DNA of 64,000 bases from NCBI GenBank assembly GCA_963677885.1, contig OY782500.1:5022001-5086000 (forward strand), in the 5' to 3' direction. The stretch comes from UBA1351 sp963677885 (lineage in GTDB: Bacteria > Bacillota > Clostridia > Lachnospirales > Vallitaleaceae). The position numbers were made by a program, and so were the translations under genes. The notes below the pieces were generated by a model that did no database searches, had not been told where the DNA came from, and worked only from the letters and a program-made list of their open reading frames with translations. This document shows, piece after piece, positions 1 through 9,112 of the stretch (positions are counted from its first letter, which is position 1; every line of letters starts with the position of its first letter).

Positions 1-79
1 ATACACACTAGAAGATAGCCCTTGTCAAGGTTTATTTTAGGTTTTATAGAGGATATTTGTAGAATTTTGTAAAAAATGC

Positions 80-108
80 TTGCGCTTGGCTTTGAGATTT
101 GTTATGAT
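80..108 (+). promoter_or_regulatory. Promoter of T-box leader / lysS
   Basis: TTGCGC at 80-85 and TATGAT at 103-108 are separated by 17 bases, a good SigA-type promoter. Transcription would start near 115, just before the T-box leader. Assigned by consensus match only. Confidence 0.6.
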
Positions 109-119
109 ACTTAACAACT

Positions 120-460
120 TACAAACTCCGCCTGGTGTATATCAGGTCTAGAGGAGTCGTTATAGTATAAATGCCATGAAGAGAATGAGTAAACACAGAA
201 GACTTTCAAAGAGAGTCCCGGTTGGTGAGAAGGGATAGAGAATTCTTGTTGAATAAAGCCTTGGAGCAGCGTATCGACTGAAACTTGTTTCTGAGAATAC
301 GATGGGAACGCCCATTACAGCGTCAGAGTATCGATGTTTGTCCGTGCTGCATAGGTTTTGGCGATATCTGTACTTGCTAAGGTCTGTGCTGTGAGGTGGA
401 GATGAACTAAGGTGGTAACACGGTTATAAGCCGTCCTTTCTAAGAAGGGACGGCTTTTTT
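120..460 (+). promoter_or_regulatory. T-box riboswitch leader of lysS
   Basis: A leader of about 340 bases precedes lysS and carries T-box hallmarks: an AGAGAGTC...GGTGAGAAGG stem I region around 209-233, the antiterminator T-box sequence AAGGTGGTAACACGG at 409-423, and directly after it a strong terminator hairpin (AGCCGTCC/GGACGGCT, 429-454) followed by six T. In this family uncharged tRNA pairs with a specifier codon in stem I and with the T-box bulge, stabilising the antiterminator. With lysS downstream the expected ligand is tRNA-Lys. I could not fix the specifier codon with certainty. Confidence 0.85.
429..460 (+). terminator. T-box regulated terminator
   Basis: Inverted repeat AGCCGTCC...GGACGGCT followed by a T run; its 5' arm directly follows the T-box motif, so it competes with the antiterminator. 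Confidence 0.8.
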
Positions 461-503
461 GCGTCTTAAAATCAAGTGACCAGGAAAGAAAAAGGTGAAA
501 AGA

Positions 504-1973
504 ATGGAAATCAATCAATTAGAAGCAGCGAGACAAATGAAATTTGACTATTTAAAAGAACAAGTAGAGGTCTATCCAGACAGGTTTAGGACAAGCCATG
601 ACCTGGGTGAGGCCGGTCTCCTGGAGGATGGCCTTGATGGAGTCAAGGTGGCAGGAAGAATATCCCTTATGAGAAAAATGGGTAAAATGTCCTTTGTTAG
701 CCTAAGAGATATAAGCGGAGATTATCAGATCATGATAAAGAAAGACATGGTGGGAGACCAGGTATATGAATGGCTGGCCAAAGGAGTAGACCTGGGAGAT
801 TTTCTTGGAGCCAGTGGCCAGACCTTTACAACCAGGACAGGCGAGAAAACACTTCGGGTTGAAAAACTGACATTTTTAGGAAAAGGATTTAAGCCTCTGC
901 CGGAAAAATTCCATCAGTTAAACAGTAAAGAAATTTGTTATAGAAAAAGATATTTGGACCTGATAACCAGTCGGGAAACTATGGACCGGTTCCGGTTACG
1001 TATTGATTTTATGAAATATATGCGAAGATTTTTGGAAGAACATGGATATATGGAAATTGAGACACCTGTCCTCATCGACCATCCATCCGGTGCCACGGCG
1101 AGGCCTTTTATGTCCCATCACAATGCCCTTGATATGGATGTGTATCTTCGTATAGCGCCGGAAACCTACCTAAAGAGAGCGGTGGTGGGAGGTTTTACAA
1201 AGGTTTTTGAAGTAGCCAGATGTTTTAGAAATGAAGGTATCGATGCCACACATCTACAGGACTTCACCATGGTTGAAGGTTACGGAGCCTACATGAACTA
1301 TGAGGATAACATGACGTTTTTACAAAGTATGCTTCAAGGGGTCGTTAGAAAAATCTATGGTCAGGACAAGATTGAGATCCAAGGCCAGGTTCTGGATTTT
1401 TCAGCTGCCTGGCCCCAGGTAAGCTTTAGGGAGGTTATATTTAGGGATTGTGGTATCGATATAGATACCTATCATGAGGCCGGTGACCTTGCCCGTATTA
1501 TAGTGGAAGAGGGAATTCAACTGGACTCTGATACAGATATTCATGACCTGGGACTGGGTAATCTTATTGACCAACTTTACAAAAAAGTTTCCAGACCCAA
1601 AATTATTGAACCTACTTTTTTGACCCAGCATCCGACCAGTCTTTCGCCTCTAGCCAGGTCTAATGATGCCAATCCCTTGATCAGTGACCGTTTTCAACTG
1701 ATTATCAATGGTGCTGAGGTTATTAATGGATATTCAGAACTGGTAGATCCAAAGGAGCAAAGGAGACGGTTAATCGACCAGGCCGGACAAAGGGCTTCCG
1801 GCGATGAGGAAGCCATGGTCATGGATGAAGACTACCTACTTGCCATGGAGCATGGTATGCCACCGATTTCCGGGTGGGGCATGGGAATTGACCGAATACT
1901 TCAGGTACTGACCGGTTCTGACAATATTAAGGATACGGTTCTCTTTCCTCTTCTGAGACCTGAGCAAAAATAG
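504..1973 (+). CDS. lysS: Lysyl-tRNA synthetase, class II (divergent)
   Basis: A 489-residue class II aminoacyl-tRNA synthetase. The N-terminal third looks like the OB-fold anticodon-binding domain (VAGRISLMRKMGKMSFVSLRD). Class II motifs follow: motif 2 FRNEGIDATHLQDFTMVEGY and motif 3 GMGIDRI near the C-terminus. Length fits bacterial LysRS. Motif 2 and the SPLARSNDANPL region differ clearly from the usual housekeeping LysRS wording (FRNEGISTRHNPEFTMME), so this may be a second or divergent LysRS. An ATG at 504 with AAAGGTG six bases upstream is preferred to the GTG at 495. Expression is expected to respond to tRNA charging through the T-box in front. Confidence 0.88.
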   Translation: MEINQLEAARQMKFDYLKEQVEVYPDRFRTSHDLGEAGLLEDGLDGVKVAGRISLMRKMGKMSFVSLRDISGDYQIMIKKDMVGDQVYEWLAKGVDLGDFLGASGQTFTTRTGEKTLRVEKLTFLGKGFKPLPEKFHQLNSKEICYRKRYLDLITSRETMDRFRLRIDFMKYMRRFLEEHGYMEIETPVLIDHPSGATARPFMSHHNALDMDVYLRIAPETYLKRAVVGGFTKVFEVARCFRNEGIDATHLQDFTMVEGYGAYMNYEDNMTFLQSMLQGVVRKIYGQDKIEIQGQVLDFSAAWPQVSFREVIFRDCGIDIDTYHEAGDLARIIVEEGIQLDSDTDIHDLGLGNLIDQLYKKVSRPKIIEPTFLTQHPTSLSPLARSNDANPLISDRFQLIINGAEVINGYSELVDPKEQRRRLIDQAGQRASGDEEAMVMDEDYLLAMEHGMPPISGWGMGIDRILQVLTGSDNIKDTVLFPLLRPEQK

Positions 1974-2022
1974 GAGGGAAATAAGTTTCTTGATTTCTGG
2001 AGCCAGAGTTGAAACAGGTTAA

Positions 2023-2916
2023 TTAGTTGTCAGCCAGCACAAGTTTTAGAAACTGTTTAGGAGTGGTTTTCTTAAAGGACTTGAACTGGCGAATGAAGTA
2101 GGAAGTGTCACCAAAGCCAACGGCAAAACCGATTTCTGTAATGGAAAGTTTTTGTTCCAAAAGAAGACGTTCGGCTTCAGTGACCCTGGTAAAGTTAAGG
2201 TATTTGGTAAAGGTAATGCCGGAGATCCTTTTAAAGAGTCTGGAAAAATAGGAATAGCTAAGGTGGCAGTGGTCAGCCACCAGCTCAGCTGTGATAGGTT
2301 TGGAAAAGTGGCTGTGAATATAGTGGAAGGCCGGAATAATGTTGGCCAGGTCTGTATTTTTCTTGGGTGTATCAATAAGGTTGTAGCCCTTTTCCTTGAG
2401 CATCCAGATCAAGTCATAAAAGAGAACCATGAGTTTAGACTTAACCATAAATTCATAGCCAAAGGGTTTTTCATCAAAAGTGATCATCATATATTCAATG
2501 TTGGTAGCCGTCGATTTGGACACACGATTATGAGGGATTATCTTATTGGCAGCAGGAACCGGATCAATAACCGGCAGAATATTTTTTAGGAGAAAGGCAT
2601 CAAAGGGGGCGTCAAAAAGAATGGATGGATCGAATTTAATCACAGCATATTTAAAATCTATATTAGGAAGGGCCTCGATGGCATGAACGTCTTGGGGGAG
2701 TACATAGGTCAAGTCGCCTTTGGACACCCTAAAGGTCTGTCCGTTAAGGATAAGGTGGCCGGAACCTTGGGTGATATAAATGATTTCAATATAATAATGC
2801 CAGTGGGCTTTGATAGGTAGGTCTCCAGCCATGGAACTGTTGTAAAAGCAATAAAAGAGGTGTTTTCTGGATAAGGAAAACTCCAGAGACTGTGAATCTT
2901 CAAAGAAAACGTTCAT
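2023..2916 (-). CDS. AraC-family transcriptional regulator
   Basis: A 297-residue regulator with an N-terminal cupin-like sensor (AHWHYYIEIIYITQGSG, then GDLTYVLPQDVHAI) and a C-terminal AraC DNA-binding domain with two helix-turn-helices (HCHLSYSYFSRLFKRISG and IGFAVGFGDTSYFIRQFK). The start at 2916 (MNVFFEDS) has TAGGGAG upstream; an earlier ATG at 2949 lacks one. It is divergent from the beta-mannosidase gene at 3044, so it probably senses a sugar and controls that gene; this is inferred from position only. Confidence 0.88.
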   Translation of the reverse strand: MNVFFEDSQSLEFSLSRKHLFYCFYNSSMAGDLPIKAHWHYYIEIIYITQGSGHLILNGQTFRVSKGDLTYVLPQDVHAIEALPNIDFKYAVIKFDPSILFDAPFDAFLLKNILPVIDPVPAANKIIPHNRVSKSTATNIEYMMITFDEKPFGYEFMVKSKLMVLFYDLIWMLKEKGYNLIDTPKKNTDLANIIPAFHYIHSHFSKPITAELVADHCHLSYSYFSRLFKRISGITFTKYLNFTRVTEAERLLLEQKLSITEIGFAVGFGDTSYFIRQFKSFKKTTPKQFLKLVLADN

Positions 2917-3043
2917 ATAATCAATCTCCCTAAGACAAATATTTTGCATTTTTTAATACTTGCATTATATCACATAAAAGAGGGCAGGAGTAGAATGGAA
3001 TTAGCGTGTTACTTATTTTTATAAAACCTAGGAGGAGGTTATT

Positions 3044-5560
3044 ATGAAACAAACCCTTAACGGCAAGTGGTCCATGAGAAAAGTCGGACACAGTCAGGCA
3101 TATCCTGCCAATGTTCCAGTTAATATGTATCAGGTTCTCTATGAAAACGGGGTTATCGAAGATCCTTTCTTCGGGGAAAACGACCAGATATACCGGTCTT
3201 TGTCGGATGACGATTATGAGTTTTACAGGGATTTCGAAATGGATGAGGCCATGTTGGCCCATGAAAAAGTGGAGATTGAGTTTCTGGGACTGGATACTTT
3301 GGCCACTGTTTATATCAATGAAGAACCGGTCCTTGAAACCAATAATATGCACCGGACTTATCGTCTGAATATTAAGTCATACCTGAAATTCGGAACCAAT
3401 CATATTCGGGTATATTTTGCTTCGCCTAACCAGTTTATAGCCAAGGAATATGCCAAAGATCCTTTATGGGGAGTCTCTTCAACCATGGCCGGTTATGGTC
3501 ACCTGAGAAAAGGCCATCATATGTTTGGATGGGACTGGGGTCCACAACTGCCTGATATGGGGATATGGCGAGACGTAAACTTATACGGTATTTCACTTGG
3601 AAGACTGGAAGATGTATATGTGATTCAAAATCATCTGGAGGATCAAGTTAATCTTAAGATTCAAATCAGTGGGAAAGAATTGGCTGAGGGAACTGAAATT
3701 AAGGTTTCCTTAATGGATAAAGATGGAGGGCTTGTCCTGGCTGCAAAAGCCCTGTCTATGAGTGACTTTGAAAAAAGAGGCCTGATATCCGTCGTTTATG
3801 ATAAAGAAGAAGACCTTTACTTAGCTAAAATGGAAGTGAAGAATCCTAAGCTTTGGTGGCCTAACGGTTATGGTGACCAATATCTTTATGGACTTAAGGT
3901 TGAATTGGTGGCTGATGGCGAGGTGATTGACACCATAGAAAAGCGGATTGGGCTTCGGACTATGACCGTAACCAAGGAAAAGGATCCATGGGGAGAGTCT
4001 TTTGACTATACAGTAAACGGTGTCAGGATTTTTGCTATGGGTGCAGACTATATACCAGAGGATGCCCTCATTACCCGTCCAACCTATGAAACAACCAAAC
4101 GCCTGATTAAGGACTGTGCCAGGGCCAATTATAATGCCCTTCGAGTATGGGGTGGAGGTATCTATCCAAGTGATGACCTTTTTGATCTCTGTGATGAGTA
4201 CGGTTTGATTATATGGGAAGATTTTATGTTCGCCTGTGGTGTTTACCGGTTGACAGATGCCTTTAAAGCCAATATTACAGCAGAGTTTATTGATAACATC
4301 CGTCGACTTCGCCATCATCCATCCCTTGGTTTATGGTGTGGTAATAACGAAATGGAATGGGGCTTTGTTGAATGGGGGCTGCCTAAAGATGAACGTCTCC
4401 GAATGGATTACCTCCTTATGTATGAAAAGCTTATTCCTGATGTACTGGCGGTTTATGATCCCCAAACCTTCTACTGGCCTGCTTCTCCAAGTTCAGGTGG
4501 AGGTTTTGAAGGTCCTAATGACGATAATAAGGGAGATGTCCATTATTGGCAGGTTTTCCACGGTGGAGAGCATTACAAAAAATACAGGGACCACTACTTT
4601 AAGTTTGCCAGTGAGTATGGTATGCAGGCTTTTCCCGATATGAAAACCATTCGGTCCTATGCTTCAGATGACCAAATGAACGCCTTTTCACCAACTATGG
4701 AGAACCATAATAAGTGTACAGACCCTCTCAACGGTAATATTAAGATCCTTCTCAATATGGCCGGTGAGTTTAAGCTGCCATCTGCCTTTGAAGACCAGGT
4801 ATATATTAGTCAGCTCTTCCAGGGAGAGGCTATCAAATGTGCGGTTGAACACTTTAGAAGAAACCGGGGCCGTTGTATGGGATCCACCTATTGGCAGGTC
4901 AATGACAACTATCCGGTAGCATCCTGGGCTTCGATAGACTTTTATGGACGATGGAAGGGTATGCATTATTATGCCAGACGCTTCTACGAGCCCCTATTAC
5001 TATCAGCTTATGAAGAGGGCTTTACCGGTCATATACATTTTACCAACGATACCCTTTATGATTTTAGGGGCAAGTGCAAGTGGCAGATTAGACATATTGA
5101 AAAAGGTATCCTCCTTGAAGGTCAGGAAGCCATCCAGTCCAAGGCCCTTAGTGCTATGCATATTAAGGATGTTCATATTGATGAATTTGTTGAGTCCTAT
5201 GGCGGGGAACGGCAAATCTATCTGACATACCAGCTTCTTGACCAAGAAGACAGGGAATTGGCTTCAGAATCCATCCTTTTCTGCTTCCATAAATACTTCC
5301 AGTTTAAGCCGGTTGAACTTAGCCTTGAGGTGAGGAAAGAGGATAAGTGGATCTTGTCTATATCTTCAGATGGATTTGCAAAATCTGTGGCTGTAGACTT
5401 TGACCAATCCGACTGTGTCTTGTCCAAGAACTATATGGATATCCTGCCGGGTCAGACCATAGACCTTGTCATCGAGGAATGGTACAGCGAGGAAGCTCAG
5501 GATGTGTCTGACCTCCTTAGTCAGATCCGATTGTCTACTGTTGGTAACCTGGACTATTAA
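3044..5560 (+). CDS. Beta-mannosidase, glycoside hydrolase family 2
   Basis: An 838-residue GH2 enzyme expected to release mannose from the non-reducing end of beta-mannosides. The start of the protein (LNGKWSMRKVG..YPANVPVNMYQVL) and the jelly-roll domain match beta-mannosidases. The acid/base Glu is E436 in WCGNNEMEWG and the nucleophile is probably E524 in SEYGMQAFPD. There is no signal peptide, so it should act in the cytoplasm on imported oligosaccharides. AGGAGG lies just upstream of the ATG. The divergent AraC gene is its likely regulator. A strong terminator follows at 5603. Confidence 0.9.
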   Translation: MKQTLNGKWSMRKVGHSQAYPANVPVNMYQVLYENGVIEDPFFGENDQIYRSLSDDDYEFYRDFEMDEAMLAHEKVEIEFLGLDTLATVYINEEPVLETNNMHRTYRLNIKSYLKFGTNHIRVYFASPNQFIAKEYAKDPLWGVSSTMAGYGHLRKGHHMFGWDWGPQLPDMGIWRDVNLYGISLGRLEDVYVIQNHLEDQVNLKIQISGKELAEGTEIKVSLMDKDGGLVLAAKALSMSDFEKRGLISVVYDKEEDLYLAKMEVKNPKLWWPNGYGDQYLYGLKVELVADGEVIDTIEKRIGLRTMTVTKEKDPWGESFDYTVNGVRIFAMGADYIPEDALITRPTYETTKRLIKDCARANYNALRVWGGGIYPSDDLFDLCDEYGLIIWEDFMFACGVYRLTDAFKANITAEFIDNIRRLRHHPSLGLWCGNNEMEWGFVEWGLPKDERLRMDYLLMYEKLIPDVLAVYDPQTFYWPASPSSGGGFEGPNDDNKGDVHYWQVFHGGEHYKKYRDHYFKFASEYGMQAFPDMKTIRSYASDDQMNAFSPTMENHNKCTDPLNGNIKILLNMAGEFKLPSAFEDQVYISQLFQGEAIKCAVEHFRRNRGRCMGSTYWQVNDNYPVASWASIDFYGRWKGMHYYARRFYEPLLLSAYEEGFTGHIHFTNDTLYDFRGKCKWQIRHIEKGILLEGQEAIQSKALSAMHIKDVHIDEFVESYGGERQIYLTYQLLDQEDRELASESILFCFHKYFQFKPVELSLEVRKEDKWILSISSDGFAKSVAVDFDQSDCVLSKNYMDILPGQTIDLVIEEWYSEEAQDVSDLLSQIRLSTVGNLDY

Positions 5561-5602
5561 GCAGACGATATACAGCATATCCTATGTAGAACTACAATAT
5601 AA

Positions 5603-5643
5603 AAGCCTGAACACCAGTCAATTTATGATTGGTGTTCAGGCTT
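5603..5643. terminator. Bidirectional terminator after beta-mannosidase
   Basis: A perfect 14-bp inverted repeat (AAGCCTGAACACCA / TGGTGTTCAGGCTT) lies between convergent genes, with A-rich and T-rich flanks, so it can serve both strands. Confidence 0.8.
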
Positions 5644-5757
5644 CATTGTTATACATAAAGTAGTTGATTTAAGGTATGCAAATGATATGATCCTTGGATT
5701 TATAGCGAAACTACCTTTTGACCCCAGTATCATGATATGTTTCTAAGGGCTTGAATT

Positions 5758-6441
5758 CTATCGTCTTCTACCAAGTAGGCGAAGAACGAAAAGGAACATA
5801 TTAATGAAATCCAGGTAAAGGGTTAGGGCGCCGGTTACGGCAATGTTTCCTTCCAATGCTCCACCGGAATTAACAGAGTAGGCATATAAGGATTTCATCT
5901 TCTGCATATCATAGGCAGTAAGGCCGGCGAAGATGACAACACCTATAAGGCTGATGATGTAGTATAAGGTTCCGCTTGCCAAAAAAATATTTACGATACT
6001 GGCGATAATAATACCGATGACACCCATAAAGAGAAAGGTTCTAAAAGGTGACAGGTCGGTTTTGGTTACATAGCCATAGAGGCCCATGACAGCAAACATA
6101 ATGGAGCTGATGATAAAGGCGCTGAAAACTGTGGCACCAGTATAGGAATCAACAATAACTGATAGGGTCAATCCGTTAATAAAGGAATAAACCATAAACA
6201 TGGTTACTGTCTTGGAATAGGTATACTTAAGGGCGTTTCTGCTAAGCATGGCAACCAGGGCAAACTCACCGATAATCAATCCGAAAAAGAGAATGGGATT
6301 GGTTGCGATTACATAAAAAATACCTGTCTGAATAACAAAATAGGAAGTTGCACCGGTCAGTAATAAACCTGCAAACATCCACATAAATACTTTGGATAGG
6401 AAGGCATTAAGACCTTCAAGGGTTAATGTTCTTTGTTCCAT
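5758..6441 (-). CDS. Bax inhibitor-1 family membrane protein
   Basis: A 227-residue, seven-helix membrane protein of the BI-1/YbhL/YetJ family. Almost the whole chain is hydrophobic, with the family-typical pattern near the C-terminus (GLTAYDMQKMKSLYAYS, then ALTLYLDFINMFLFVLRLLG). Bacterial homologues act as pH-dependent calcium leak channels; here the role is inferred by family. It is a single gene, with a terminator shared with the beta-mannosidase gene. Confidence 0.88.
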   Translation of the reverse strand: MEQRTLTLEGLNAFLSKVFMWMFAGLLLTGATSYFVIQTGIFYVIATNPILFFGLIIGEFALVAMLSRNALKYTYSKTVTMFMVYSFINGLTLSVIVDSYTGATVFSAFIISSIMFAVMGLYGYVTKTDLSPFRTFLFMGVIGIIIASIVNIFLASGTLYYIISLIGVVIFAGLTAYDMQKMKSLYAYSVNSGGALEGNIAVTGALTLYLDFINMFLFVLRLLGRRR

Positions 6442-6559
6442 AAAATCACTCCTGTCATCATTATGTATTAAGTCAAAAATCTCTTGTATTTAAGGTTATT
6501 GTACAACAGGAGGTAGCTGATAGCAATTAAAAAACTATTAAATCTTTTTATCATTATGA

Positions 6560-6565
6560 TATAAT
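6560..6565 (+). promoter_or_regulatory. Extended -10 promoter of amrS
   Basis: ATGATATAAT gives an extended -10 (TGA-TATAAT) at 6557-6565, about 35 bases before the TTG start. The -35 is weak. Confidence 0.5.
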
Positions 6566-6600
6566 AAGATGTAGTGACAGCGGTGAAAGGAGTGGTTGTC

Positions 6601-7497
6601 TTGAACCCACAACATCTTAGAGAAGCCATGTTTTGGACGGCTATTGGTGAGGGAAATGATGGTCTTGTTCAGTGTGACCTGTGTCCCCATTATTGCTCCT
6701 TAAGAGATGGCCAGACCGGTTTTTGCAAGGTCCGTAAAAATATAGGCGGACGCCTTTACAGTCTGAACTATGGGGTGGTCTCATCTATTGCCATTGATCC
6801 TATTGAAAAGAAACCCTTATATCGTTTTAACCCGGGCACTGATATTCTGTCGATAGGCAGTGTCGGCTGTAATTTTGCCTGTAAATTCTGTCAGAATTAT
6901 ACCATCAGCAAGGAATTTGAATTGCATCCTGAAGTCAATGTCAACCGGTATGAACGGGTAGACCCGGAGACTATTATTGAGTTGACAAAAAGAGAAGGTC
7001 TCAATCAGATTGCCTTTACTTATAATGAACCGACGGTTTTCTATGAGCTGGTCTATGAGACGGCAAAACTTGCTAAGAAAGCGGGGATAAAGGTGGTTTT
7101 GGTTACCAATGGCTTTATCAACGAAGGACCACTGGTCCAGCTTATGCCCTATATTGACGCTATGAATATCGATGTGAAGACCTATGATGACCGTTTGTAT
7201 GACCAGGTCATTCACGGCAGTCTGGACCCAGTTCTTCATAGCCTTAAACTGGCAGTTAGACATGGTATCCATGTAGAGGTGACCTGCCTTATAGTACCTA
7301 AGTTATTTGAAGACAAAATTCTAAGTGAACGACTTTTTAAACGAATATATGAAACAGCCGGTGATGTGGTTGTCCACCTGTCCAGGTATTTTCCAAGATA
7401 CCATTATGATGAACCGGCAACTGACATTTCCTATATGATTGACTTGCAGGAGGCAGCCAGGAAGTATTTTACCCACGTTTTTCTTGGAAATGTTTAA
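6601..7497 (+). CDS. amrS: AmmeMemoRadiSam system radical SAM enzyme
   Basis: A 298-residue radical SAM protein. The cluster-binding motif CNFACKFCQN (CxxxCxxC) is clear, preceded by a second cysteine group (CDLCPHYCSL..GFCKVR) typical of AmrS/PFL-activase-like proteins. The TTG at 6601 is preferred as start because AAAGGAG lies eight bases upstream; a GTG at 6574 is also in frame. The next gene encodes both partner domains, Memo-like and AMMECR1, twelve bases downstream, so the two form an operon. The chemistry of this three-part system is not settled. Confidence 0.87.
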   Translation: MNPQHLREAMFWTAIGEGNDGLVQCDLCPHYCSLRDGQTGFCKVRKNIGGRLYSLNYGVVSSIAIDPIEKKPLYRFNPGTDILSIGSVGCNFACKFCQNYTISKEFELHPEVNVNRYERVDPETIIELTKREGLNQIAFTYNEPTVFYELVYETAKLAKKAGIKVVLVTNGFINEGPLVQLMPYIDAMNIDVKTYDDRLYDQVIHGSLDPVLHSLKLAVRHGIHVEVTCLIVPKLFEDKILSERLFKRIYETAGDVVVHLSRYFPRYHYDEPATDISYMIDLQEAARKYFTHVFLGNV

Positions 7498-7508
7498 AGG
7501 AGGTTCCT

Positions 7509-8984
7509 ATGTTAAATGTGTTTTTTATGCCCCATCCACCCATTGTTCTGGAAAGTATTGGGGGAAGTGACAGAGAAGAGGCCAGATGTACCATTGAAGG
7601 TATGACCATGCTTGGCAAGAAGGCCGCTGAGCTGAAACCTAAGACCATAATTTTTATAACTCCCCATGGAAACTCTTTTTCCAACGGAACCTGTTTACTT
7701 GGTGACCCGGAACTACATGGGGATTTTAGTCAGTTTGGTCACTCAGAAATCCGCTTCTATAAAAAAGTCAATCTAGAACTTACCAATAAGATCTATGACT
7801 GTTTGGAAGACCGCCATTTTACCAGTGTCCTCATGAACAAGGAACTTTCTAAATCGTACGGTATTAAGGCCAATCTGGACCATGGAGTTATGGTGCCCAT
7901 GTACTTTATAGACCAGTATTATACCAACTATGAGATTGTTCATATTACACCTGGTCAGACTCCCCTTGAGGAAAATTACTATTTAGGCAAGCTGATTAAG
8001 GATATGGTCGATGAATATACCTTTGATGATCCTACCCAGGTCCTTGTGGTGGCTTCCGGTGACTTGTCCCATGCACTGCTGGACTCCGGACCCTATGCCT
8101 TTAATCCTGAGGGACCAAGATTTGATGAGGCTATGAAGGAAGCTATAGAAAACAAGGACCCGATTTCCCTGATTACCATGAAAAACTCCTTTGTCCATGA
8201 TGCAGCCCAATGTGGACTTCGTTCTTATATTATGGGCTTTGGTTATATGGACGGTTTGGACTATGATTCCAAGGTCATCTCTTATGAGGGGCCCTTTGGT
8301 GTAGGCTATTTGACCGGTTACCTAAACTGCGAGAACACCTTGATCAGTCATTCCCTGACCCACAACAGGGGATTGGTGAAAGGGAATACAGAAGATTCCC
8401 ATATAGGCACCATCAAGGACCTGGTTAATAACCGGTATAATCAACGGATTGCCAAGGAAGATGACTATATAAAACTGGCCAGAAAGGCTATTGAGTATTA
8501 TGTAAGGAACCATAAGAAATATGACCTGGATGAGAGCCTTTTTAGTAAGGGCTTTCTAGATGAGGCCGGCCACACAAAAGCCGGAGTCTTTGTTTCCCTC
8601 CATAAGGACGGTAAGTTAAGGGGCTGTATTGGTACGACAGAGGCTACATCCCCTCATGTTATAGATGAAATTATTTATAACGGAATCAGTGCCTGTTCGT
8701 CAGATCCCAGGTTCCACCCAGTTGAAGAAGATGAACTTAAGGACCTGGAAATCAGCGTTGATATTCTTGGACCTTATGAGGCCATTGAGACCATGAATGA
8801 GCTCAATATTCAAAAATATGGTGTGATCGTTGAGCAGGGATACAAGAGAGGCTTGCTCCTGCCAAATCTGGACGGAATCCATTCAATAGCAGAGCAGGTG
8901 TCCATAGCCAAGCAAAAAGCCGGTATTGTTTCCGGTAAGGTCCAGATGTATCGATTTGAGGTTATACGACACGAAGTGGACTAG
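7509..8984 (+). CDS. AmmeMemoRadiSam system protein B/A fusion (Memo + AMMECR1)
   Basis: A 491-residue two-domain protein. Residues 1 to about 270 form a Memo/class III extradiol dioxygenase-like domain (MLNVFFMPHPPIVLESIGG; ASGDLSHALLD). Residues about 315-490 form an AMMECR1 domain with GVFVSLHKDGKLRGCIG and the CSSDPRFHPV segment. In many genomes the A and B proteins are separate; here they are fused. It lies directly downstream of amrS behind AAAGGAGG. Function is inferred from family and context. Confidence 0.88.
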   Translation: MLNVFFMPHPPIVLESIGGSDREEARCTIEGMTMLGKKAAELKPKTIIFITPHGNSFSNGTCLLGDPELHGDFSQFGHSEIRFYKKVNLELTNKIYDCLEDRHFTSVLMNKELSKSYGIKANLDHGVMVPMYFIDQYYTNYEIVHITPGQTPLEENYYLGKLIKDMVDEYTFDDPTQVLVVASGDLSHALLDSGPYAFNPEGPRFDEAMKEAIENKDPISLITMKNSFVHDAAQCGLRSYIMGFGYMDGLDYDSKVISYEGPFGVGYLTGYLNCENTLISHSLTHNRGLVKGNTEDSHIGTIKDLVNNRYNQRIAKEDDYIKLARKAIEYYVRNHKKYDLDESLFSKGFLDEAGHTKAGVFVSLHKDGKLRGCIGTTEATSPHVIDEIIYNGISACSSDPRFHPVEEDELKDLEISVDILGPYEAIETMNELNIQKYGVIVEQGYKRGLLLPNLDGIHSIAEQVSIAKQKAGIVSGKVQMYRFEVIRHEVD

Positions 8985-9054
8985 GGGGCTTAAAGTAAAC
9001 CAAGGACATGAGGTAGACTAAGGAAGTATCATGGTAAACTATGATTTCTTATGC

Positions 9055-9060
9055 TATAAT
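9055..9060 (+). promoter_or_regulatory. Promoter of jetABC
   Basis: TATAAT at 9055-9060 is preceded by TGC, an extended -10. It ends eight bases before an ATG at 9068, so translation more likely starts at 9113, which has its own AGAGGGA. Confidence 0.5.
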
Positions 9061-9112
9061 ATGGTAGATGGAGTTTAGGCTCCATCCGCCAATAAACGAC
9101 TTAGAGGGACTT

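Noticed and set aside
1401..1631. Minus-strand ORF inside lysS and similar shadows in jetC, the mannosidase and the ATPase
   Set aside because: Antisense to strongly conserved coding sequence, without ribosome sites or family resemblance.
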